Of a DNA stretch of 5,978 nt, positions 1 to 5,972 are shown in pieces. The notes under the pieces are model-generated. The model did no database searches, was not told the DNA's origin, and saw only the letters and a program-made list of their open reading frames with translations. Each line of letters opens with the position of its first letter. Within the stretch, counting starts at the first letter, position 1. Source of the DNA: Desulfobacula sp. (lineage in GTDB: Bacteria; Desulfobacterota; Desulfobacteria; Desulfobacterales; Desulfobacteraceae); contig JAOZRI010000029.1 of the NCBI GenBank assembly GCA_029940235.1, positions 7,844 through 13,821 of the forward strand, in the 5' to 3' direction. Position numbers and translations under genes: made by a program.

Positions 1-35
1 ACAGCTTCAAATACCTGCAATATTTATTGATTTGT

Positions 36-842
36 TTAAGATATTTTACCTGCTCTAAATGCCTTTAAGTATTCCATGCAATATTCATCGCGGCCTTGCA
101 GAGTTTCAGCTGCAATAATGGTTGCCATCATTTTTTTATCAAGCGGATTTACAATTGCTCCATCAAGGCCGTTTGCAATTGCCATTGCCATGAAGTTACG
201 GTTGATAAATCCCCTTTGGGGCAGACCAAAAGAGATGTTGGATAATCCGCACATTGTATGAACACCTTTATATTGGGTCATGATATTTTTAACAGAAGTT
301 AAAAATGCTGTCCCAAAAACAATATTGGTACTCAATGCCTGTACCAGTGGATCAACATAGATGTTTTCAATCTTGACATTATTCTGGACCAGTTTGTTGA
401 TCAACTTATCGGCAATTGTAACTCGCTGTTCCACTGTTGTTGGCATACCTTTTTCATCCATGCACAGGGCAATCACCTTTAAATCAGTGCCAGCAATAAT
501 GGGTAAGATATTTTCAACTCTTTTTTTCTCAAGGGAGATAGAGTTGATCATTGGAATCCTGTCAGATTTTTCCTGTGTATATTTTACAACATCTTCAATG
601 ACTTTATGACTTGCACTATCAATACAGACTGGCAAATCCGTAGATTTTAATATATTATCAATTACCCATTTGAGATACTTGGTCTCTTTGCCCGGAAACA
701 CACCAGCATTTGCATCAATATAGGTAGCCCCTGCATCTGCCTGATCCGAGGCAAGTTTTTGAATGACTTTGCTGTCTATAGCTTCAATGGCTGTTTTTAC
801 AACTTTGCGTGTTGCATTGATCAGTTCTCCTACAATGATCAT
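36..842 (-). CDS. methyltetrahydrofolate-corrinoid methyltransferase (DHPS-like fold, MtgA/AcsE type)
   Basis: A 268-residue cytoplasmic protein of the pterin-binding family that moves a methyl group between tetrahydrofolate and a corrinoid protein. The N-terminus GELINATRK (residues 5-13) is the family's opening strand. Asp75 in CIDS, Asn100 in MINS, Asp164 in VDPL and Asn202 in GLSNISFGLPQR match the conserved pterin-pocket positions of Moorella AcsE (D75, N96, D160, N199 from memory). Length is normal (about 260-270) and no corrinoid-binding domain is fused, so a separate corrinoid protein is required. The ATG start is supported by AAGGAG about 6 bases upstream (revcomp of 849-854). Direction of transfer cannot be read from sequence. 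The GELIN..R form and the RACo-like gene nearby favour methylotrophic demethylation (MtgA-like) over acetyl-CoA synthesis, but this is inference. The gene diverges from the DUF917 gene, and any operon partners lie beyond the left edge. Confidence 0.92.
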   Translation of the reverse strand: MIIVGELINATRKVVKTAIEAIDSKVIQKLASDQADAGATYIDANAGVFPGKETKYLKWVIDNILKSTDLPVCIDSASHKVIEDVVKYTQEKSDRIPMINSISLEKKRVENILPIIAGTDLKVIALCMDEKGMPTTVEQRVTIADKLINKLVQNNVKIENIYVDPLVQALSTNIVFGTAFLTSVKNIMTQYKGVHTMCGLSNISFGLPQRGFINRNFMAMAIANGLDGAIVNPLDKKMMATIIAAETLQGRDEYCMEYLKAFRAGKIS

Positions 843-948
843 TTGTCTCTCCTTAAAAAAATTGAATTCCTGCCATGCACCATCAAATTAAACAAATATA
901 AAAGTAAACTATACCCCCCAAAGAGTAGAATTGAGGGTATTCTCACTA

Positions 949-964
949 TTTTTTTTAAAAAAAA
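949..964. promoter_or_regulatory. T8A8 tract, probable rigid or bent DNA
   Basis: Eight T residues are followed directly by eight A residues, forming a perfect 16-base palindrome inside the divergent intergenic region. A-tracts of this length commonly act as UP elements or binding sites for nucleoid proteins. That role is inferred, as only the tract itself is visible. Confidence 0.35.
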
Positions 965-1012
965 CCAAAATTTACACCAGGTTTTACCCTTTAGAGTATA
1001 GGACAGATCAAT

Positions 1013-1024
1013 TTACAGGTGTAA
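1013..1024. promoter_or_regulatory. candidate operator, dyad TTACA-GG-TGTAA
   Basis: A perfect 5-2-5 inverted repeat lies about 80 bases before the DUF917 start and overlaps the only plausible -35 element on the plus strand (1012-1017). The left neighbour TTACACC at 972-978 is the exact reverse complement of GGTGTAA at 1018-1024, giving a second, wider inverted repeat that shares an arm. Dyads of this size and position suit a dimeric repressor or activator. No regulator gene lies in the window. Confidence 0.35.
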
Positions 1025-1090
1025 TAAAGTATCATAAGAAAAAATAAATACTTAAATGGCAAAGCATAATAATTTTATTTTTTTTAATTT

Positions 1091-1105
1091 GGGAGAATAC
1101 AATTG
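1091..1105 (+). promoter_or_regulatory. ribosome binding site and TTG start of the DUF917 gene
   Basis: GGGAG at 1091-1095 sits 7 bases before TTG at 1103-1105. No ATG lies in frame near the conserved N-terminus, and the ILGTGGGG motif starts only 19 residues in, so TTG is very likely the real initiation codon. Confidence 0.75.
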
Positions 1106-2206
1106 ATCAAAATACTGAATAAACAGGATATTTACGATATCCTGTATGGCTGTACAATCCTGGGCACCGGTGGCGGCGGAGAAATGGAAGAGGGCCTGGA
1201 ATTTATTGAAGAAGCTCTCGTGTCAGGCAAGAAATTTAAACTTGTCGATGTGGACAGTGTGCCTGATGATGCCATGATCTGCACACCATACCTTCTCGGA
1301 GCAATCTCACCCTTGCCTGAAATAGATGAAAAACAGTATAACAGGCTGCCCAGAATAGATCAGCAGCCTATCATGCTCGCATTTGACCGCCTCCGACAAT
1401 ACCTTGATATAAATTTTTATGGTACCATATGCTGTGAAATGGGAGGTGCCAATACAGCTATAGCATTTTATGTTGCTGCAATGTCAGATGGATTTATTAT
1501 TGATGCAGACCCTGCTGGAAGAGCTGTGCCCGAGATAACACATTCCACCTATTATTTAAACGGGCTGCCTGCTTCTCCCATTGTTCTGGCAAATATTTTC
1601 GGTGAAACCATGATCTGTGAAAATATTATTGATGATCAAAGGGCAGAACAACTTGCCCGTTCTCTTGCCATGGCAAGCAGAAATGATATTGCTGTCATTG
1701 ATCATGCCCTTGAAATGAAAATGTTGAAAAATGCAGTTATCAAAGGCAGTATTTCCTATGCCCTGAAATTGGGGAAAGCATTTAGAAAAGCAAAACCAGA
1801 TGATGCTGCACAGAAAATTGCAGACATTGGCAATGGGTTTGTGGCTTTCAGAGGAAAAGTGGAGGATTTTTCCTGGAAAACCCATGATGGATTTACCAAA
1901 GGGGATATCTTAATTCATGGAACTTGCAGATATTCGGGTAATACCTACAAAATCAACTATAAAAATGAAAACATGATTTCATGGTTGAACAATGAAGTGC
2001 ATGCAACCATACCAGATCTCATTTGTCTGATTGATACTAACAATAATGAGCCTGTTACAAATCCCAACCATAAAAAGGGGATGAATGTTGCCGTTATTAT
2101 CCTGCCTGCCCCCAATGATTTTTTGTCAGAAAAAGGACTGCAGGCTTTTGGTCCAAATTATCTTGGTTATGAATTTGATTTCAGCCCTGCACAACAAAAA
2201 TTTTAA
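1103..2206 (+). CDS. DUF917 family protein (S-methyl-thiohydantoin desulfurase-like)
   Basis: A 367-residue soluble protein with the full DUF917 pattern: ILGTGGGG at 19-26, PYLLGAISP at 62-70, E112 followed by GGAN at 114-117, DADPAGRAVPE at 134-144, and a C-terminal domain with GFTKGD, PDLICLID and GPNYLGYEFDF. From memory, Pfam now names this family after an S-methyl-thiohydantoin desulfurase. Members usually sit beside hydantoinase/oxoprolinase (HyuA/HyuB) genes, pointing to chemistry on hydantoin-like or amide rings. No such partner is seen here, so the substrate is unknown. Length is typical and both domains are complete. It begins at TTG and leads a likely operon, 59 bases ahead of the ferredoxin-nitroreductase with no terminator between them. 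Family membership is firm, while the desulfurase activity should not be assumed. Confidence 0.88.
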   Translation: MIKILNKQDIYDILYGCTILGTGGGGEMEEGLEFIEEALVSGKKFKLVDVDSVPDDAMICTPYLLGAISPLPEIDEKQYNRLPRIDQQPIMLAFDRLRQYLDINFYGTICCEMGGANTAIAFYVAAMSDGFIIDADPAGRAVPEITHSTYYLNGLPASPIVLANIFGETMICENIIDDQRAEQLARSLAMASRNDIAVIDHALEMKMLKNAVIKGSISYALKLGKAFRKAKPDDAAQKIADIGNGFVAFRGKVEDFSWKTHDGFTKGDILIHGTCRYSGNTYKINYKNENMISWLNNEVHATIPDLICLIDTNNNEPVTNPNHKKGMNVAVIILPAPNDFLSEKGLQAFGPNYLGYEFDFSPAQQKF

Positions 2207-2265
2207 ACATAGGGTGACAGGCAAAATAGTAAAACAAAATAACCTTTATATATGGGAATTTTTAA

Positions 2266-3102
2266 ATGGGTGATAAAAAAATATTTGTGGATCAGGACAA
2301 ATGCAGAAAAGATGACCTCTGTGTTAAAATATGTCCAGGTGGATTAATATCCAGGGCTCACCCAGATGGCTTCCCCGAGATGAGACAATTTGATGATGGC
2401 ATGTGTATGGGATGCGGTCATTGTGTGGCTGTCTGTCCCCACGGGGCATTGACCCATTCAGATGTCCGCTCTGATAAATGCCCCCCTGTAAAAAAAGAGC
2501 TTTCCATCAACATGGAGCAGACCATTCAGTTTTTGAGATCAAGAAGATCCATTCGATTTTTCAAAGATAAATCTGTTGAAAAAGATAAGATTGAAAGTCT
2601 TATTCAAATTGCCAGGTATGCCCCCAGTGGAGGTAATACTCAAAGTGTTCAATGGACTGTTATTCATGACAGGTCAACAATTAAAAAAGTGGCATCTCTT
2701 TCCATAGAGGTAATACGGAATCATATTGCAGACAACCCGGATGGTGTCTGGGCAAGCACTGCATATATTCCTGAAATTGTCAGAAACTGGGATATGGGCA
2801 AGGATGAAATTTTGTGGGATGCACCGGTTCTCATACTTGCATCTGCGCCTTTCCAGATGGAATCAGGCAAGGAAGATCTTATACTTGCGCTGTCCTACCT
2901 GGATCTTGCTGCCCTTTCCATGGGGCTTGGAACCTGCTGGACAGGTTCTTTTACAGGTAGTATTGAATTTTCTGATTCCCTTAAAAATGAGTTGGGGCTC
3001 ACCCGGGACCATACCTCCTACTACTCCATGGTCCTGGGATATCCCAAATTTAGGTATAAACGTTTGATACAGCGAAAAGAACCTGAAATAATATGGAAAT
3101 AG
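2266..3102 (+). CDS. nitroreductase family protein with N-terminal ferredoxin domain
   Basis: A 278-residue fusion. Residues 1-64 form a bacterial-type ferredoxin domain with cysteines C13, C19, C23 (before Pro24) and C47, C50, C53, C57 (before Pro58). The usual second cysteine of the first motif is Asp16, so the first site may hold a [3Fe-4S] or an Asp-ligated [4Fe-4S] cluster, and the second is a normal [4Fe-4S]. Residues 85-278 form an FMN nitroreductase fold with RSRRSIRFF (91-99), APSGGNTQ (119-126), LAALSMGLGTCW, and the closing VLGYP and RKEPEIIW. The clusters probably pass electrons between ferredoxin and FMN to reduce an organic substrate, which cannot be identified. A weak GGGA (2254-2257) precedes the ATG by 8 bases. 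It is in the same orientation as the DUF917 and dehydrogenase genes. Proteins of this architecture are common in anaerobes and mostly uncharacterised. Confidence 0.9.
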   Translation: MGDKKIFVDQDKCRKDDLCVKICPGGLISRAHPDGFPEMRQFDDGMCMGCGHCVAVCPHGALTHSDVRSDKCPPVKKELSINMEQTIQFLRSRRSIRFFKDKSVEKDKIESLIQIARYAPSGGNTQSVQWTVIHDRSTIKKVASLSIEVIRNHIADNPDGVWASTAYIPEIVRNWDMGKDEILWDAPVLILASAPFQMESGKEDLILALSYLDLAALSMGLGTCWTGSFTGSIEFSDSLKNELGLTRDHTSYYSMVLGYPKFRYKRLIQRKEPEIIWK

Positions 3103-3195
3103 CTGCCACGGGCAGTTTGGATTGCCCACAATACCCTGGTTAAAGGGCAGAAACCAAAGCATGAAAGTCGCTGATATATATTTTGGGACTTTCAT
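3103..3195 (+). other. structured intercistronic segment with two abutting hairpins
   Basis: Between the nitroreductase stop and the dehydrogenase start, the transcript can fold into two neighbouring stem-loops. The first (3112-3160) pairs GC/GC, TTTGG (3116-3120) with CCAAA (3154-3158), and TGCCC (3123-3127) with GGGCA (3145-3149), around a 17-base loop. The second (3161-3195) pairs ATGAAAGTC (3161-3169) perfectly with GACTTTCAT (3187-3195) around a 17-base loop. A third, competing hairpin, CTGCC (3103-3107) with GGCAG (3111-3115), starts right after the stop codon. The second hairpin is followed by A residues, not T, so it is not a plus-strand intrinsic terminator. It could be an RNA processing or stability element, an attenuator-like switch or a protein-binding dyad. 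Confidence 0.45.
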
Positions 3196-3221
3196 AAAAA
3201 AAATATTACAAGGAGATTCAC

Positions 3222-4211
3222 ATGCCAAAAATTTTACGTCTGCATGAATTCAAAGGGCCTGCCGGGCTCAGGATAGATGAGCTGCCCTTAACTAAACCAG
3301 AGGGCAATGAAGTTAGTATCAAGGTAGATGCTTTTTCCCTGAATTATGGGGATTTTGAACTTATGAACAACGGGTATGTATTCAGCGTTGATCTTCCTTC
3401 ACGGATAGGTGACGAAGCTGCCGGAGTTATTGATGCTGTAGGAAAAGATGTAAAGCATTTAAAAATCGGAGACAGAGTCAGTACTCTACCCTGGATGAAT
3501 GAGGGATATGGTGTGGACGGTGAATTTGCCACTGTTCCTGAAACATTTGTTGCCAAGTACCCTGAAAATCTCACACCTGCTGAAGGTTGCAGCATATGGG
3601 TCGCCTATCTCACCGCTTATTATGCTCTGGCGCAGATTTCACAGGTTAAAAAAGGGGACTATGTTTTGATCACTGCTGCCACCTCCAGCGCCGGACTTGC
3701 TGCCATTGATATGGCTCATCTGCTTGGGGCTACAGCCATCGGTACTACAAGGACACAGGACAATAAACCCTTTTTAATAGAATCTGGGGCAGATCATGTG
3801 ATTGTCACACAAGATGAGGATATCTCCAAAAAAGTTATGGAATTTTCCAGCAACAAAGGTGCCAGTGTTATCTATGACCCCATTGGAGGCAAGATTGTCC
3901 AGGAATATGCCAATGCCATGGCAATGGGCTGTGATATCTATCTTTACGGCGGAATGGACCAGAACCCTACCATTATTCCTGAAATTGAAATGACCCAAAA
4001 GGCTGCTGTTCTGCGCCCCTATTCAGTATATCACCATATTTATGATCCTGAGCAGAGAAAACAAGGGGTTAATTTTGTCTATGATGCTATTGAAAAAGGA
4101 AAAATTAAGCCCCGTGTGGACAGAGTATTCCCTTTTGATGAATTTGCAAGGGCATTTGAATATTCCCTTGCCGGAAAAGGCAGAACTGGAAAGATAGTTA
4201 TAAAACCTTAA
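3222..4211 (+). CDS. zinc-independent medium-chain dehydrogenase/reductase (quinone oxidoreductase-like)
   Basis: A 329-residue MDR-superfamily enzyme with an N-terminal GroES-like domain (about 1-125) and a Rossmann domain (about 126-270). FSLNYGD (38-44) is the family's substrate-side motif. The zinc-type GHE motif reads GDE at 63-65, and neither the catalytic-zinc Cys nor the four-cysteine structural zinc loop is present, so this is a zinc-free reductase of the QOR/enoyl-reductase kind. The nucleotide motif is AATSSAGLAA (152-161), and TTRT (175-178) after the second strand would suit NADPH. It should reduce an activated double bond or quinone-like substrate, not an alcohol. The C-terminus GRTGKIVIKP is typical and length is normal. 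AAGGAG at 3210-3215 supports the ATG start. It is the last gene of the plus-strand set and ends 92 bases from the convergent activator gene. The exact substrate is unknown. Confidence 0.9.
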   Translation: MPKILRLHEFKGPAGLRIDELPLTKPEGNEVSIKVDAFSLNYGDFELMNNGYVFSVDLPSRIGDEAAGVIDAVGKDVKHLKIGDRVSTLPWMNEGYGVDGEFATVPETFVAKYPENLTPAEGCSIWVAYLTAYYALAQISQVKKGDYVLITAATSSAGLAAIDMAHLLGATAIGTTRTQDNKPFLIESGADHVIVTQDEDISKKVMEFSSNKGASVIYDPIGGKIVQEYANAMAMGCDIYLYGGMDQNPTIIPEIEMTQKAAVLRPYSVYHHIYDPEQRKQGVNFVYDAIEKGKIKPRVDRVFPFDEFARAFEYSLAGKGRTGKIVIKP

Positions 4212-4303
4212 AGCTTGACAGAAATCCTGCCATTTGAAGGTAAAGTAGAATGACTGAATTCGTTGCAACTGTTCTTTTTATCAGACAGATCCTCTCTTTA
4301 GAA
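4212..4303. other. convergent intergenic gap, no clear terminator
   Basis: The stop codons of the dehydrogenase (plus) and the activator (minus) face each other across 92 bases. The stretch holds an 8-base palindrome GTTGCAAC (4262-4269) next to GAATTC, and a short T run at 4274-4278. No GC-rich stem followed by a T run could be found in either direction, so termination here may be Rho-dependent or use a weak structure. Confidence 0.4.
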
Positions 4304-5962
4304 TCAGGGAAAATTGAGTTTTTTAATAAAAGCTGTTTGAAAATCCTGATTTGCAGCAAGATCTATAACTTCAATCTTATCTGCGAGGTGTATTGATTTT
4401 TCAAGGAAGAGTTTATCACACAAAATCATGATGGCACCAGCTCCTGCTGAATTCCCGGCAATTTCCACTTTGTTTTCCTCCATGGGAGGAATCATTCCAA
4501 TGGTCTTCATATCCTTTTTATCAAGAAATGATCCAAAGGCTCCTGCAATGATGATTTTGCAGGCTTTTTTGATACCAGCTCTTTTTAAAAGAAATTCAAT
4601 TCCTGTAATCAATGCTGCCTTGCCAAGCTGGACAGAGCGGATATCTTTCTGGCTTATGAAAATATCCTGGCCATCATCGGTACAATCACCCGGAACAATA
4701 ATATATTGCATTGCTCCCAAATCATTTTTTTGAAGTGCTGGTATATTGTCCTTTGAATTAAAGGCTCCGTTGGGTTTTAAAACCCTGGTCTTACAAAACT
4801 GGGCAACAGCACTGATTACACCGGTGCCGCAAATTCCAGATGGTTTAGACTTTAAAGGCTGTGATTTTAAAAGTTCTGGCTTTGAAGATACTGACTGATC
4901 AATTAATGTGTATTCAGGGTGGCCATTTTCAAGGTTTATTTCAACCTTGTTAACAGCTCCCTTGATTGCCTGCATTCCACACGATAGAGTTGCCCCTTCA
5001 AAGGCAGGTCCTGTTGCGCAGGACGTTGCATAAAGTTTATCTTTTCCTTTTAACATTAACTCCCCATTGGTTCCAAGATCAACAAGCAGTGTGCCTTCGG
5101 GCTGATTTTCAAGGTCAACTGCAATTGTAGCACTTAAAATATCTCCGCCAATAAATCCTGATATCTGGGGCAGTATTTGAATTGGAAAATTATCCATTTT
5201 AAATCCAAGATCATTTGACTGGAAAATTCTGGCATCATAAAACGCTGGCTGATAAGGTGACATTCCAATGGGTTTAGGATCCACTCCAGCCAATATATGA
5301 ATCATGGTTGGATTGCCCACTGCTGTCATTTGCGAGATTACGCTCTTGTTTAGGCTATTGGATCTTAAAAGTTTTTTGACTCCCCACTCGATTGCTTTGA
5401 CAACAAGACCCTGCAAAGACCCAAGATTTTTATTCTCCAGACCTATGGCTCCTATACGACTCATGACATCATCTCCATATAGAGCCTGGGGATTTTTAAT
5501 GGCAATGGATGACAATACTTTGCCCTTTATTATATTGCAAAGATATATTGCAATGGTGGTGGTGCCAACATCTGTTGCAATTCCATAGTCATTCTCACCC
5601 TCTTCAATTTTAGATTTATTCCCAGGTTTTAATTTTATCGGGTTTTCAAACCTCTTTTTGAATATTTCAGGAAAAGATAAAGAAGCTTTGCTCATAATGT
5701 GAGAAGACATCAGGGAGCTTTCAGGAATTTCAATGGAAATATCTTCTGAAACCATAAGAGTACATGCATTTTTTATTTCATGACTGCCATTGTTTAAAAT
5801 CTTTTTGATTTTGCATTTTTTGCAACTTCCTTTACCACCGCAATCAGATCTTAAAAAAATGCTCTTTCCCATAAGAGCTTCCATCAAACTTATTCCAGAT
5901 CTTGTTTGAATAAGTCTGTCATGGGGAAGAATGTGAATATTTATTTTTTTATTTGACATCAT
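4304..5962 (-). CDS. ferredoxin-ASKHA reductive activator of corrinoid proteins (RACo-like, DUF4445)
   Basis: A 552-residue cytoplasmic protein predicted to re-reduce inactive Co(II) corrinoid to Co(I), driven by ATP. Residues 1-85 form a [2Fe-2S] ferredoxin domain with C41, C47, C50 and C67. After a charged linker, the ASKHA ATPase domain starts at about 126 with TDVGTTT (130-136). It continues with NPQALYGDDVMSRI (157-170), GNPTMIHILAGVDP (216-229), GFIGGDILSA (269-278), DLGTNGE (295-301), SCATGPAFEGA (314-324), GICGTG (376-381), QKDIRSVQLGKAA (438-450) and AGAFGSFLD (473-481). All of these are hallmarks of the DUF4445 family. RACo of Carboxydothermus is about 630 residues and carries a roughly 80-residue middle domain before its ASKHA domain (from memory). 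That domain appears absent here. A Lys/Ser/Pro-rich insertion lies at 359-374. Two ATGs compete as start codon. The methyltransferase at the left of the window supports a corrinoid role. Confidence 0.9.
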   Translation of the reverse strand: MMSNKKINIHILPHDRLIQTRSGISLMEALMGKSIFLRSDCGGKGSCKKCKIKKILNNGSHEIKNACTLMVSEDISIEIPESSLMSSHIMSKASLSFPEIFKKRFENPIKLKPGNKSKIEEGENDYGIATDVGTTTIAIYLCNIIKGKVLSSIAIKNPQALYGDDVMSRIGAIGLENKNLGSLQGLVVKAIEWGVKKLLRSNSLNKSVISQMTAVGNPTMIHILAGVDPKPIGMSPYQPAFYDARIFQSNDLGFKMDNFPIQILPQISGFIGGDILSATIAVDLENQPEGTLLVDLGTNGELMLKGKDKLYATSCATGPAFEGATLSCGMQAIKGAVNKVEINLENGHPEYTLIDQSVSSKPELLKSQPLKSKPSGICGTGVISAVAQFCKTRVLKPNGAFNSKDNIPALQKNDLGAMQYIIVPGDCTDDGQDIFISQKDIRSVQLGKAALITGIEFLLKRAGIKKACKIIIAGAFGSFLDKKDMKTIGMIPPMEENKVEIAGNSAGAGAIMILCDKLFLEKSIHLADKIEVIDLAANQDFQTAFIKKLNFP

Positions 5963-5972
5963 AAAGTCCTTT
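5957..5972 (-). promoter_or_regulatory. ribosome binding site and tandem ATG of the activator gene
   Basis: On the minus strand AAAAGGA is followed by CTTT and then two in-frame ATGs (5962-5960 and 5959-5957). Spacing is 4 bases to the first ATG and 7 to the second. The second is the better fit, giving a protein that starts MSNKK, one residue shorter than the annotated form. Confidence 0.55.

Larger units (their letters stand above)
843..1102. promoter_or_regulatory. divergent intergenic region, presumed promoters for both flanking genes
   Basis: This 260-base gap separates two divergent genes and must carry promoters for both directions. It is strongly AT-rich. No strong sigma-70 promoter stands out. 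For the plus strand, TTTACA (1012-1017) with TAAGAA (1035-1040) at 17-base spacing is a weak candidate. For the minus strand, TTGGGG with TATTTG at 17-base spacing, on the complement of about 893-921, is weaker still. No sigma-54 -24/-12 pair was found, and no cobalamin-riboswitch B12-box-like sequence was seen. Short motifs recur: TACCC at 912-916 and 985-989, with the complement GGGTA at 935-939. Confidence 0.5.

Noticed and set aside
18..29. Near-palindrome CAATA-TT-TATTG after the methyltransferase stop
   Set aside because: It is too short and AT-rich to be a terminator, and no T run follows it in the direction of transcription.
927..956. Hairpin AGAAT/ATTCT followed by a T run, resembling an intrinsic terminator on the plus strand
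   Set aside because: The stem is only 5 bp and AT-rich, the T run is part of the T8A8 tract, and no plus-strand gene lies upstream to terminate.
843..1102. Cobalamin riboswitch upstream of the methyltransferase or DUF917 gene
   Set aside because: It was expected from the corrinoid context, but no B12-box-like conserved sequence or GC-containing long stems could be seen on either strand.
1556..1885. Minus-strand open frame of 109 codons inside the DUF917 gene
   Set aside because: It is fully inside a gene with clear family motifs, its translation shows no domain, and it has no upstream Shine-Dalgarno or own promoter.
2863..3228. Minus-strand open frame of 121 codons across the nitroreductase end and the following gap
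   Set aside because: The translation resembles no family and overlaps conserved nitroreductase sequence and the dehydrogenase start.
4215..4220. Perfect -35 hexamer TTGACA just after the dehydrogenase stop
   Set aside because: No acceptable -10 follows at 16-18 bases, the nearest TAGAAT is 25 bases away, and it would only drive antisense RNA into the activator gene.
4428..4733. Plus-strand open frame of 101 codons opposite the activator gene
   Set aside because: It mirrors the conserved ASKHA C-terminal motifs on the other strand and shows no sensible protein pattern.
5304..5588. Plus-strand open frame of 94 codons opposite the activator gene
   Set aside because: It is antisense to the conserved start of the ASKHA domain and has no supporting signals.
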